A stretch of 44,291 nucleotides of DNA from Halomonas shengliensis. GTDB lineage: Bacteria > Pseudomonadota > Gammaproteobacteria > Pseudomonadales > Halomonadaceae. The stretch is taken from contig NZ_FNIV01000014.1 in the NCBI RefSeq assembly GCF_900104135.1, positions 51,224 through 95,514 on the forward strand, given 5' to 3'. This document shows positions 8,311-16,644 of the stretch, one piece after another. The notes beneath the pieces were generated by a model. That model was given only the letters and a program-made list of their open reading frames with translations. It was not told the origin of the DNA and searched no databases. Both the position numbers and the translations under genes were made by a program. How positions within the stretch are numbered: the stretch's first letter is position 1; each line of letters starts with the position of its first letter.

Positions 8311-10203
8311 TCAAAGCGGCCACACCAGCAGGATCATGGGGATCGCCACCAGGGTGATCACCCCCTCCAGAGGCAGTCCCATGCGCCAGTAGTCACCGAA
8401 GCGATAGCCGCCGGGCCCCATCACCAGGGTGTTGGACTGGTGGCCGATGGGGGTCAGGAAGGCACAGGAGGCACTGATCGCCACCGCCATCAGGAAGGGG
8501 TCCAGGGAGACCTCGAAGCCGCTGGCCAGGCTGGCGGCGATGGGCGCCATCAGCACCGCCGCCGCGGCGTTGTTGACCACGTCGGAGAGCATCATGGTGA
8601 CCACGAACAGGCCGGTCAGGGTGACCACCACCGGCCATTCGCTGCCCCAGGCGAGCATCGCCTCGGCGATCAGCGCGGCGCCGCCGCTGGTCTCCAGCGC
8701 CTGCCCCACCGGGATCATGGCGCCGAGCAGCACAATCACCGGGCCGTCGATCGCCTGATAGCCCTCGCGCAGTGGCAGCACCCCCACCAGCAGCGAGACC
8801 AGCGCGGCGGTGGCCAGCGCCACCGCCGCCGGCAGCACTCCGGTGAGGATGGCCAGGATGGCGGCGGCGAAGATGGCCAGCGACACCAGCAACATGCGCG
8901 GCTGGCCGAGCTGCAGGTCACGGCGGGCCAGGGGCAGGCAACCCAGGGTCGTCAGGCTCTCGGCGAGCTCGCTCTCGCCGCCCTGCAGCAGCAGCACGTC
9001 CCCCGGACGGAAGCGGATCTCGCGCAGGCGCTGCTTGAGGCGCCCGCCGTCCCGAGCCACCGCCACCAGGTGCAGGCCGAACTGGTTGTGGAGACGCAGC
9101 TGGGTCACGGTGCGGTTGACCATCATGGAGTCGTTGCGCACTACCGCCTCCATCAGCTGCAGTCCCTCGGTGTCCACGCCGCGCTTCTCTTCCTTGTTCT
9201 TTTTTCGTTCGCCCTTCCCTGTTGCCTTCTTCTCGGCCGGATCCCGGGTTGCGTCCTCACGATGTCCCTCCGCCTCGCTGCCCGCCTCCTCCTGCTCTTC
9301 CTGCGGCTCCTCCTCGGCGTCCTGGCCCAGGCTCAGACCGGCCTTCTCCTCCAGCAGCTTCATCTCCTCGGGGCCGGCCTCCATCAGCAGGATATCGCCC
9401 TCCCGGAGGGTGCCGAAGAAGGCGTGGCCGGCCCGGCGCCTGTCGTCGCGCACCACGGCCAGCACCGGGATGGTCTCCTCCAGCTCCTGCTGCAGCTCGC
9501 GCAGGCTCAGGCCGTTGGCCCTGGAGTCCTCGTCGACGCGCAGCTCCACCAGGTAGTGGGCGGTGTCGAACATCGCATCCAGAGAGGCCTTGCCGGCCCG
9601 CTGGGGGACCAGCCGCCAGCCGATCAGCAGGATGAAGGCGAGCCCCGCCAGGGCCACCGTGGCCCCCACCGGCGTGAAGCTGAACAGCCCGAAGCCCTCG
9701 CCGGTGACGTCGCCGCGGTAGCTGGCGATGATGATGTTGGGTGGGGTGCCGATCAGGGTGGTAAGCCCGCCAAGCAGCGAGCCGAAGGCCAACGGCATCA
9801 GCAGCAGCGACGGCGAGGTGTCGTGTTCCCGGGCCAGGCGCATGGCCACCGGCAGCAGCAACGCCAGCGCCCCGACGTTGTTCATGAAGCCGGAGAGCAC
9901 CACCACGGTACCGGTGAGCGCCGCCAGCTGCAGGAAGAGCCGTTCCCCCACCTTGAGCACCTGGTCGGCGATCACGTCCACCACGCCGGAGTGCTCGAAG
10001 GCGCGACTCAGCACCAGCACCGCGGCCACGGTGATTACCGCCGGGTGGCCGAAGCCCAGGAAGGCCTCGTCGCCGGGCACCAGGCCCAGCATCACCGAGC
10101 CGAGCAGCGCGGCCAGCGCCACCAGGTCATAGCGGAAGCGGCCCCAGACGAAGGCGGCCAGGGTCGCGCCGAGCACGAGGAAGACCAGGGTGCTGTCGGC
10201 CAT
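8311..10203 (-). CDS. SLC13-family permease with two RCK_C (TrkA_C) domains
   Basis: A 630-aa inner-membrane transporter of the DASS/ArsB-NhaD superfamily type that couples organic acids, sulfate or similar anions to Na+ or H+. The N-terminal half has about five membrane spans with GFMNNVGALALLLPVA and GTPPNII. The C-terminal half repeats the fold with SDVVNNAAAAVLMAP and TPIGHQSNTLVMGPGGY. Two TrkA_C domains lie between, at about 212-294 and 342-410. They are separated by an unusual 47-residue charged linker (295-341): acidic at first (DAEEEPQEEQEE), basic at the end (KKATGKGERKKNKEEKR). ATG 10203 has AAGGGG upstream. The substrate cannot be read from the sequence. The gene is bracketed by inverted repeats A and B. 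Confidence 0.85.
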   Translation of the reverse strand: MADSTLVFLVLGATLAAFVWGRFRYDLVALAALLGSVMLGLVPGDEAFLGFGHPAVITVAAVLVLSRAFEHSGVVDVIADQVLKVGERLFLQLAALTGTVVVLSGFMNNVGALALLLPVAMRLAREHDTSPSLLLMPLAFGSLLGGLTTLIGTPPNIIIASYRGDVTGEGFGLFSFTPVGATVALAGLAFILLIGWRLVPQRAGKASLDAMFDTAHYLVELRVDEDSRANGLSLRELQQELEETIPVLAVVRDDRRRAGHAFFGTLREGDILLMEAGPEEMKLLEEKAGLSLGQDAEEEPQEEQEEAGSEAEGHREDATRDPAEKKATGKGERKKNKEEKRGVDTEGLQLMEAVVRNDSMMVNRTVTQLRLHNQFGLHLVAVARDGGRLKQRLREIRFRPGDVLLLQGGESELAESLTTLGCLPLARRDLQLGQPRMLLVSLAIFAAAILAILTGVLPAAVALATAALVSLLVGVLPLREGYQAIDGPVIVLLGAMIPVGQALETSGGAALIAEAMLAWGSEWPVVVTLTGLFVVTMMLSDVVNNAAAAVLMAPIAASLASGFEVSLDPFLMAVAISASCAFLTPIGHQSNTLVMGPGGYRFGDYWRMGLPLEGVITLVAIPMILLVWPL

Positions 10204-10285
10204 CGGTTCACCCCTTTGTGAGATCGGGTCTCTCCAGCATCGCCAGGCGGCCCCGTATTACACAAGTGTTTTCTTCTGAAATGCG

Positions 10286-10309
10286 CGCGCCCGGCCGAGG
10301 CCGGGCGCG
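10286..10309. terminator. GC-rich hairpin upstream of the SLC13 gene
   Basis: CGCGCCCGGCC (10286-10296) pairs perfectly with GGCCGGGCGCG (10299-10309). On the minus strand it lies between repeat B and the SLC13 start, so it could end transcripts of the crotonase operon before the permease gene. No T-run follows on either strand. Confidence 0.5.
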
Positions 10310-10353
10310 ATGGACAGCTAAGTCATTCCTTAACGAGAAGACCCGCCGTATGC

Positions 10354-10480
10354 TGCGAGAGGCGCCGGGGAAAGGACGTAGAGGGGGTCCTATGCCAGGG
10401 ATGGCATCGGTAGCGTACAGGGAGGTATTCACAGCGCCCCCTCGTAGGCCTTTCGCCGGAACAGCCTCGAGCAAAGTGGC
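10354..10480 (-). repeat. Intergenic structured repeat, copy B (inverted)
   Basis: A 127-bp reverse-complement copy of the element at 8156-8297. Aligned, the two differ by four substitutions and by an 18-to-3 bp exchange near the left end; the last 90 bp have one mismatch. Its outer base is shared with the stop codon of the crotonase gene at 10480. Copies A and B face each other across about 2.06 kb holding only the SLC13 gene. Confidence 0.85.
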
Positions 10481-11280
10481 TACTTTGCCATCTTCTCCAG
10501 CATGGCGTTGACCGCCTCCAGGTGCTCGGGCTCGTTGTGGCACACGCCCTGGAAGACCGCGCAAAGGTCGAGGAAGTCCTTGAGCTCGGTGCGCTGCGCC
10601 ATCTTCATCAGCCGCTTGGTGAGGCGTGTCGCCTTGGGCGGCTGGGCGGCGATGCGAGTGGCGAGCTCGCCCACCCTCTCCATCAGCGCCTCGGGATCAC
10701 ACACCTCCAGCACGATGCCGTACTCCCTGGCCTCCTCGGCATCGATCACCCGCCCGGAGAGGGTCAGCTCGAAGGCGCGCTGGTAGCCGATCAGGCGCTG
10801 CATGAACCAGGCACCGCCGTCGCCGGGGATGATGCCAAGGTTGAGGAAGGTCTCGCCGAACTTGGCCTTGCGCGAGGCGATGCGGATATCCGCCATGTTG
10901 GCCAGGTCGAAGCCGGCACCGATGGCGGGGCCGTTGACGGCGGCGATGATCGGCACCTCCACCTCGGCGAGCGCCAGCGGGATGCGCTGGATGCCGCGGC
11001 GGTAGCGCGCCGAGACCTCGGCGACGTCGCCGGCGAAGTCGCCGCCGCGATTGGCCATGTCCTTGACGTTGCCGCCGGCGGAGAAGGCGCTGCCCGCGCC
11101 GGTGATCACCAGCACCGAGACGTCGTCACAGGCGTTGACCCACTGGGCCACGGCGATGATGTCGTCCACCAGGGCGGTGCCGGTCAGGGCGTTGCGCACA
11201 TCGTGGCGGTCCAGGGTGAGGGTGGCGACCCGCCCCTCCAGGGAGAGGCGGGCATCGGTCAGTTGCGGCTGCTGGCTCAT
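10480..11280 (-). CDS. Crotonase-family protein (atypical enoyl-CoA hydratase/isomerase)
   Basis: A 266-aa crotonase-fold protein acting on an acyl-CoA thioester. The oxyanion-hole segments are present (SAFSAGGNVKDM and NGPAIGAGFD). Of the two catalytic glutamates of classical enoyl-CoA hydratase (rat E144 and E164), the first is D125 and the second is F145 (KFGETFLNLG), so simple hydratase activity is unlikely. Isomerase, lyase or another crotonase reaction is more plausible. Its ATG overlaps the stop of the upstream acyl-CoA synthetase gene (ATGA), so translation is probably coupled. It is the last gene of the three-gene operon. The specific substrate is unknown. Confidence 0.8.
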   Translation of the reverse strand: MSQQPQLTDARLSLEGRVATLTLDRHDVRNALTGTALVDDIIAVAQWVNACDDVSVLVITGAGSAFSAGGNVKDMANRGGDFAGDVAEVSARYRRGIQRIPLALAEVEVPIIAAVNGPAIGAGFDLANMADIRIASRKAKFGETFLNLGIIPGDGGAWFMQRLIGYQRAFELTLSGRVIDAEEAREYGIVLEVCDPEALMERVGELATRIAAQPPKATRLTKRLMKMAQRTELKDFLDLCAVFQGVCHNEPEHLEAVNAMLEKMAK

Positions 11281-13469
11281 GCGTCGGCATCCTTGTCGGT
11301 TGTCTCGCTGTCACGCTCGACGATAACTCGGGCATCCACCACCGCATAGCCATCGGCGTTGACGATCACCGGGTTGAGGTCGAGCTCGGAGAGCGCCGGG
11401 TAGGCCTCGACGATGCGCGAGACCTTGATCAGCAGGTCGACCAGCGCCGCCTTGTCCACCGGCTTCTCGCCGCGTACCCCGCCGAGGATCTTCTTGGCCT
11501 TGATCTGCTCCACCATGGACTCGGCATCCTGGCGGCTGAGCGGGATCGAGCGGAAGGCCACGTCCTCGAGGATCTCGACGAAGATGCCGCCGAGGCCGAA
11601 CATCAGCACCGGGCCGAAGATCGGGTCGCGGATTACCCCGAGAATCACCTCGACGCCCTTCTTCGCCATGGGGGTGACCAGCACCCCCTCGATCTCGGCG
11701 CTGGCGTCGTAGGCGCGGCAGGAGGCGAGGATCGCCTCGCGGGCCTCGTGCATGGCGGCCTCGCCCACCAGGTTGAGCCTCACGCCACCGGCGTCGGACT
11801 TGTGGAGGATATCCTTGGAGACCACCTTCATGGCCAGCGGCGTCTCGCCGAACCGACCGGCGGCGTCGGTCAGCTCCTGCTCGCTCCTTACCACCAGCTC
11901 CAGCGGCACCTCGATGCCGTGCTCGCGCAGCAGCCGCTTGGCCTCGTACTCGAAGAGGTCGCGCCCCTCGGCCCGGGCCGCATGGAACATGGCGGTCAGC
12001 TCAGGACGTGGTTCGACGCTCTGCTCGCGGCTCTGGCCCCGGGCCTGTGCCAGGTACTGGCCACGCTCGCCCAGCGCCGAGAGCACTCGCACGGCATGCT
12101 CGATGGAGGCGTAGACCGGCAGCCCCGCCTCGTGAAGGCGGCGCAGCGCCGGCGGCTTGACCGGCGTATAGAGGCTGTAGATCACCAGCGGCTTCTCGGT
12201 GGCCTTGGAGAGGTCCACCATCGCCTCGGCGCCGCGCATCTCGTCGCCCAGCAGCGACTCGGCGAAGCGCAGGCTGTAGCCACCGAACATGCCCACCAGG
12301 AAGACGCTGTCGACGTTGTCGTCGGCGGCGACGATCTCCATGCAGGTGGCCAGCAGCGAGGGGTTGGCGTCGGTGGAGCCGGCCACGTCCACCGGGTTGA
12401 CGGTGGAGGCCTGGGGGAAGAGCACCTCGCGCAGCTTCGCCCGGGTCGCCTCGGAGAGTTCGGCGAGCTCGAGCCCGGCCTCGGAGAGGCGGTCGGAGGC
12501 GATGGTGGCCTGGCCGCCGCCGTCGGAGATCACCGCTACCCGCTTGCCGCGCGCCTTCTGCAACAGCCCCAGCCCCTCGGCCACCGGCAGGATCTCGTCG
12601 GACTGGTGCACCACGCTCACCCCGGACTGCTTGAGCAGGTCCACGGTCATGGCGTAGCTGCCGGCCAGCGCCCCGGTATGCGAGCTGGCGGCCTTCTGGC
12701 CCGCCGCGGTGGAGCCGGACTTGTAGACCACCACCGGCTTCATGGCGGCGACCTCGCGGGCCACCTCCAGGAACTTGCGCCCGTCGCGGAAGCCCTCCAC
12801 GTAGAGGGTGGCGACACGGGTGTGGTGGTCCTCGCCGAGGTAGCGCAGGTAGTCGTTGAAGCCGATGTCGCTCTGGTTGCCGGGGCCGACGTAGGTGGAG
12901 AAGCCCACCTGGCCGTTGTGCTGCGCCTCCAGCGCCAGCGACAGCAGCATGTTGCCGGACTGGGAGATGATGCCGACATCGCCCGGCTTGACGTTGTCCA
13001 GCGACAGCAGGTTGACCCTGTGGTGCAGGTTGAAGATGCCCGAGGTGTTGGGGCCGATGATGCGTACGCCGTGGGCGCGGGCCTTCTCCATCATCTCGCG
13101 CTCCAGCGCCGCGCCCTCCTCGCCGGTCTCGGCGAACCCGCTGGCCAGGATCACTGCGCCCTTGATGCCGCGCCGCCCACACTCGGCGATCAACCCCGGC
13201 ACCGTGGCTGCCGGGGTGCAGAGCAGCGCCAGCTCCGGGTTGCCGGGGATGGCGGTGACCGAGGGCCACGCCTTGACCCCGAGGATCATGTCGGCCTTGG
13301 GATTGACCGGGTAGATCTCGCCCCGGTAGCCGTCCTTGATCAGGCCGACCATGGCCTTGTAGCCACGCTTGGTGGGGTCGGCGGAGGCGCCCACCACGGC
13401 GATGCCGGAGGGCGCCAGGATGTCATGCAGCGGGCTGCGGGTCGGGAGGTGTCCTTCGATGGGATTCAT
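11277..13469 (-). CDS. ADP-forming acyl-CoA synthetase (acetate-CoA ligase family, fused subunits)
   Basis: About 730 aa, with the domain order CoA-binding (AVVGASADPTKRGYK, about 25-120), succinyl-CoA-ligase-like domains (ISQSGNMLLSLA, about 160-300; SSHTGALAGS), and a C-terminal ATP-grasp domain (about 500-720: PLAMKVVSKDILHKSDAGGV, FGPVLMFGLGG). It is a single-chain fusion of the alpha and beta parts, expected to make an acyl-CoA from a carboxylic acid with ATP giving ADP and Pi, or the reverse. The start is uncertain. ATG 13469 is chosen because MNPIEGHLPTRSPLHDIL leads directly into the CoA-binding domain; an upstream in-frame GTG at 13523 has no ribosome-binding site. It lies between two crotonase genes, and the downstream one overlaps it by 4 nt. 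Confidence 0.85.
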   Translation of the reverse strand: MNPIEGHLPTRSPLHDILAPSGIAVVGASADPTKRGYKAMVGLIKDGYRGEIYPVNPKADMILGVKAWPSVTAIPGNPELALLCTPAATVPGLIAECGRRGIKGAVILASGFAETGEEGAALEREMMEKARAHGVRIIGPNTSGIFNLHHRVNLLSLDNVKPGDVGIISQSGNMLLSLALEAQHNGQVGFSTYVGPGNQSDIGFNDYLRYLGEDHHTRVATLYVEGFRDGRKFLEVAREVAAMKPVVVYKSGSTAAGQKAASSHTGALAGSYAMTVDLLKQSGVSVVHQSDEILPVAEGLGLLQKARGKRVAVISDGGGQATIASDRLSEAGLELAELSEATRAKLREVLFPQASTVNPVDVAGSTDANPSLLATCMEIVAADDNVDSVFLVGMFGGYSLRFAESLLGDEMRGAEAMVDLSKATEKPLVIYSLYTPVKPPALRRLHEAGLPVYASIEHAVRVLSALGERGQYLAQARGQSREQSVEPRPELTAMFHAARAEGRDLFEYEAKRLLREHGIEVPLELVVRSEQELTDAAGRFGETPLAMKVVSKDILHKSDAGGVRLNLVGEAAMHEAREAILASCRAYDASAEIEGVLVTPMAKKGVEVILGVIRDPIFGPVLMFGLGGIFVEILEDVAFRSIPLSRQDAESMVEQIKAKKILGGVRGEKPVDKAALVDLLIKVSRIVEAYPALSELDLNPVIVNADGYAVVDARVIVERDSETTDKDADA

Positions 13470-13557
13470 GTGCTGGCTGACCTTGGCCTCATGGCCGATG
13501 GAGAGTGGTCGAAGCCCGGCCACCGCCGGGCGGAAAAGTGTCCAGGGAGGGCGGGGC

Positions 13558-14358
13558 TCAGCGGCCCTCGAAGCGCGGCGCGCGCTTCTCGGCGAAGGCG
13601 TCCACGCCCTCCTGCCAGTCGCGGGTGGTGCCGACGAACATCATGCCCTCGAGCTCGGCGGTGAGGCAGGCGTCCAGGGTGCGCTCGCCGGACAGGGTCA
13701 GCTGCTCCTTGGCGAGCGCCATGGAAAAGGGCGCCTTGGCGGCCACCTGCTCGGCGAAGGCGAGGACCGAGGCGAAGAAGTCGGCATCGGGATAGTGGCG
13801 GTTGGCCAGGCCGATGCGCACCGCCTCGGCGCCGTCGATGCGCTCGCCCAGGAACACCAGCTCGCGGGCCTTGGCCAGGCCCACCAGGCGTGGCAGCAGC
13901 CAGGTGACGCCGCCGCCCAGGAAGTTGCCGATGGAGACCTCGGGCAGGCCGAGCTGGGCGCTGTCGGCCATCAGCAGGAAGTCGGCGGCGATGGCGATCT
14001 CGGCACCGGCGCCCAGGGCGTAGCCGTTCACCGCGGCGATCACCGGGGTCTGCATCTCCATCAGGCGCTTGCAGACGAGCTGCTCGCCCTGCAGGTACTG
14101 GCGGCGATCGAAGGCGGTGCGCCCCGCCTTGTGCTCCTTGAGGTCGGCGCCCACGCAGAAGGCGCGCCCCTCGCCGGTGATCACCACGACACGCACCTCG
14201 GGATCCTGCTCGGCCGCCGTCAGGGCGTCGCCCAGCTCGTCGTAGAGCCCCTGGGTCACGGCGTTGAGTCGATGGGGGCGGTTGAGGCGAATCTCCTGCA
14301 CCTGGCCGTGACGGCGCAGGATGAGGGTTTCGGGGTCTGACGAGGCGGCATGGCTCAT
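13558..14358 (-). CDS. Enoyl-CoA hydratase/isomerase family protein
   Basis: A 266-aa crotonase. Unlike its operon partner at 10480-11280 it keeps both catalytic glutamates: E120 in GYALGAGAE and E140 in LGLPEVSIG, exactly 20 residues apart as in rat mitochondrial crotonase. The oxyanion loop is GRAFCVGADLKEH. Hydration of a 2-enoyl-CoA is therefore likely. ATG 14358 is preferred over a longer reading from 14451 because the extension is an Arg/Ser-rich stretch that would overlap the RpiR-type operator. It is the first gene of the minus-strand operon, 88 bp before the acyl-CoA synthetase gene, and diverges from the RpiR gene. Confidence 0.85.
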   Translation of the reverse strand: MSHAASSDPETLILRRHGQVQEIRLNRPHRLNAVTQGLYDELGDALTAAEQDPEVRVVVITGEGRAFCVGADLKEHKAGRTAFDRRQYLQGEQLVCKRLMEMQTPVIAAVNGYALGAGAEIAIAADFLLMADSAQLGLPEVSIGNFLGGGVTWLLPRLVGLAKARELVFLGERIDGAEAVRIGLANRHYPDADFFASVLAFAEQVAAKAPFSMALAKEQLTLSGERTLDACLTAELEGMMFVGTTRDWQEGVDAFAEKRAPRFEGR

Positions 14359-14435
14359 GGTGGCGAAGGCGCTCCGGCGTGGTGAGGATGAATGACACGA
14401 CGATCGATAACGGGCGGCGGACCTTGCCGCCACTG

Positions 14436-14480
14436 AAAACAAACGTGTCATTATTGGAAAATTTCCAACACGCTTGTTTT
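14436..14480. promoter_or_regulatory. Nested palindromic operator between the crotonase operon and rpiR
   Basis: The centre is TTGGAAA-A-TTTCCAA (14454-14468), a perfect palindrome of the type seen for RpiR-family regulators. Outside it, AAAACAAACGTGT (14436-14448) and ACACGCTTGTTTT (14468-14480) form a second inverted repeat with 12 of 13 matches. It lies in the 270-bp divergent gap (14359-14628) and is the best candidate site for the adjacent regulator. A TACAAT -10-like hexamer for rpiR is at 14582-14587; no clear -35 was seen. Confidence 0.7.
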
Positions 14481-14628
14481 GCCGGCATGCTAGCCAAGGG
14501 TCGTACCGTAGTCAATACGTCCGTGCCGATAAAAACGCCCAGGGGGAACAGATGTTTCACTCAAGGGTCGGTTCGATCGGTTACAATGCGCGCCCCGATC
14601 CGTCCCTCACCACCCCAGGAGACCGCCC

Positions 14629-15537
14629 GTGCTGGAATCCGACCCGGCTCCCTTGGACACCGGCCCGAACCGCCTGGATGCGGTGAACCGCGAGCTCGCC
14701 GAGGCCTACCCGGAGCTCAGCCCGCAGCTCAAGCTGGCCGCGGGCTATGTGCTGGAGCACCCGGTGGAGATCGCCTTCCAGTCGATCCGCAAGTCGGCGG
14801 CCGCCGCCGAGGTCACCGCCTCGACCCTGGTGCGCCTGGCCAAGCGGCTGGGCTTCGACAGCTACGAGCAGTTCCGTGAAGTGTTCCAGTCGGCGGTGCA
14901 GGCCGGCCCGGTGGAGCTCTCGGGGCGCGCCAGCCAGCTGCGCACCCTGGCCAGCCAGACCGATGACCAGGTGTTCCTCGATGTCGGCGACGCCGCCTTC
15001 GACAACATCGGCCGGCTGTTCACCGCCGACAACCAGGCACGCGTACGCGATGCCGCCCGCCTGCTGCTGCAGGCCGGCAGGATCGCCGTGGTGGGGTTCC
15101 GGGACACCTTCGCCTGCGCCTACCACTTCGCCTATGTGGGGCGCATCGCCATGCCCAATATCCAGCTGATCCGCGGCCAGGAGGGGGGGCTGCTCACCGA
15201 GCTTGCGCCCTATGGCGAGGGCGACGTGGTGGTGGTGTTCGGCTTCGAGCCCTACTGCGCGGAGACCATGCGCGCGCTCGAGATCACCCGGGCCGCGGGG
15301 GTCAGCGCCATCGTCATCACCGACACCCTGCGCTCGCCGCTGGTGCCGGGGGCCACCCTGACCTTCCCGGTGGCCAACGCCACCCCGCACTTCTTCCCGT
15401 CGATCCTCTCCGCCATCACCCTGGTGGAGACCCTGCTCGCCGAGTGCGTGGCCTTCGGCCCGGATGCGCTGGTGGACAACGTGGCGAGCTTCGAGTCGCG
15501 GATGCGGGCGATGGGCGCCTATGTGGAGAACGGATAA
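14629..15537 (+). CDS. RpiR-family transcriptional regulator with SIS domain
   Basis: 302 aa. The N-terminal HTH_6 domain (about 20-95: LSPQLKLAAGYVLEHPVEIA, AEVTASTLVRLAKRLGFDSYEQF) is followed by a SIS sugar-isomerase-like ligand domain (about 135-275: GRIAVVGFRDTFACAYHFAY, GDVVVVFGFEPYCAET). The start is GTG 14629 with AGGAGA 6 nt upstream. RpiR proteins usually sense phosphorylated sugars, but this one faces an acyl-CoA operon. That suggests either a different ligand or control of genes elsewhere. The palindrome at 14454-14468 is its probable site. Confidence 0.88.
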   Translation: MLESDPAPLDTGPNRLDAVNRELAEAYPELSPQLKLAAGYVLEHPVEIAFQSIRKSAAAAEVTASTLVRLAKRLGFDSYEQFREVFQSAVQAGPVELSGRASQLRTLASQTDDQVFLDVGDAAFDNIGRLFTADNQARVRDAARLLLQAGRIAVVGFRDTFACAYHFAYVGRIAMPNIQLIRGQEGGLLTELAPYGEGDVVVVFGFEPYCAETMRALEITRAAGVSAIVITDTLRSPLVPGATLTFPVANATPHFFPSILSAITLVETLLAECVAFGPDALVDNVASFESRMRAMGAYVENG

Positions 15538-15560
15538 GCCACAAGGGGTTTCCTTGCGGC
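15538..15560. terminator. Hairpin between convergent rpiR and qor
   Basis: GCCACAAGG (15538-15546) pairs with CCTTGCGGC (15552-15560) apart from one A-C mismatch, directly after the rpiR stop codon. It lies in the 48-bp gap between convergent genes and could serve both. No long T-run is present. Confidence 0.45.
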
Positions 15561-15585
15561 TTGATCCTTGTGCCTTGGAGCGGTT

Positions 15586-16563
15586 TCAGGGCAACAGGAT
15601 GGTGGAGCCGGTGGTCTGACGGCCCTGCAGGGCGTCCTGGGCCTTGCCGGCCTCGGCCAGCGGGTAGCGACTTGAGATATCCACCGTCACCTTGCCGCTC
15701 TCGAGCATCTCGAAGAGCTCGGCGGCCATCGCCTCCAGGCGCTCGCGGGTGTCGGCGTAGCCGTTGAGGCTGGGACGCGTGGTGAACAGCGAGCCCTTCT
15801 GGTTGAGGATGCCCAGGTTGACCCCCTCCACGGCGCCTGAGGCGTTGCCGAAGCTGACCATCAACGAGCGCGGCTTGAGGCAGTCCAGCGAGGTCTCCCA
15901 GGTGTCCTTGCCCACCGAGTCGTAGACGACATCGCACATGGCACCGTCGGTCAGCTCGCGCACCCGCTCGACCACGTCCTCCTTCGTGTAGTCGATGGTC
16001 GCCCAGGCGCCGTTCTTCTCGGCCAGCGCCGCCTTCTCCGGGGAGCTGACGGTACCGATCAGCCTGACGCCAAGTGCCCTGGCCCACTGGCACGCGATGG
16101 AGCCGACCCCGCCGGCGGCGGCGTGCCAGAGGATGGTCTCGCCGGCCTCGAGGCGGTGGGTCTGGCGCATCAGGTACTGCACGGTGAGACCCTTGAGCAT
16201 GCTCGCCGCGGCGGTCTCGAAGTCGATCCCCTCGGGCAGCACCACCACCTTGGCGGCGGGCAAAGTATGCAGCTCGGCGTAGGCCCCCAGCGGGCCCTGG
16301 GCATAGGCGACGCGATCGCCCGGCTTGAGGTGGGTCACCCCCTCGCCCACGGCATCGACCACGCCGGCCCCCTCGGTGCCCAGCCCCGAGGGCAGCGACG
16401 GCGCCGGGTAGAGGCCGGTGCGGAAGTAGATGTCGATGAAGTTGAGGCCGACGGCGCGGTTGGCGACCCTAACCTCGCCGGGCCCCGGCTCCGCCGGCGT
16501 GACGTCGACGAGTTCGAGGACCTCGGAGCCGCCGGTACGGGCAAACTGGATGCGCTTGGCCAT
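15586..16563 (-). CDS. qor: NADPH:quinone oxidoreductase (zinc-free MDR family)
   Basis: 325 aa, like E. coli QorA (327 aa). A medium-chain dehydrogenase/reductase without catalytic zinc; it reduces quinones with NADPH by one-electron transfer in the cytoplasm. Seen: the GroES-like N-terminal half (VGLNFIDIYFRTGLYPAPSLPSGLGTEGAG, the quinone oxidoreductase signature region), then the Rossmann motif AAAGGVGSIACQWA and a C-terminal TTGSTILLP. Zinc-binding cysteines are absent. ATG 16563 has AAGGA upstream. It is monocistronic and convergent with rpiR. Its family also includes enoyl-CoA reductases, so a role in the neighbouring acyl-CoA pathway is possible but not shown. Confidence 0.87.
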   Translation of the reverse strand: MAKRIQFARTGGSEVLELVDVTPAEPGPGEVRVANRAVGLNFIDIYFRTGLYPAPSLPSGLGTEGAGVVDAVGEGVTHLKPGDRVAYAQGPLGAYAELHTLPAAKVVVLPEGIDFETAAASMLKGLTVQYLMRQTHRLEAGETILWHAAAGGVGSIACQWARALGVRLIGTVSSPEKAALAEKNGAWATIDYTKEDVVERVRELTDGAMCDVVYDSVGKDTWETSLDCLKPRSLMVSFGNASGAVEGVNLGILNQKGSLFTTRPSLNGYADTRERLEAMAAELFEMLESGKVTVDISSRYPLAEAGKAQDALQGRQTTGSTILLP

Positions 16564-16644
16564 GAAGGGTGTTTCCTTGTGCTGCCTGCTGGATGGACCC
16601 TCCAGTCAAGCGCCATGGCCCGGCAGGGTCAAGTCATGCCAATG

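Noticed and set aside
13469..13523. GTG 13523 as start of the acyl-CoA synthetase
   Set aside because: There is no ribosome-binding site before it and the added 18 residues precede the conserved N-terminus; ATG 13469 is preferred, although its own SD is weak.
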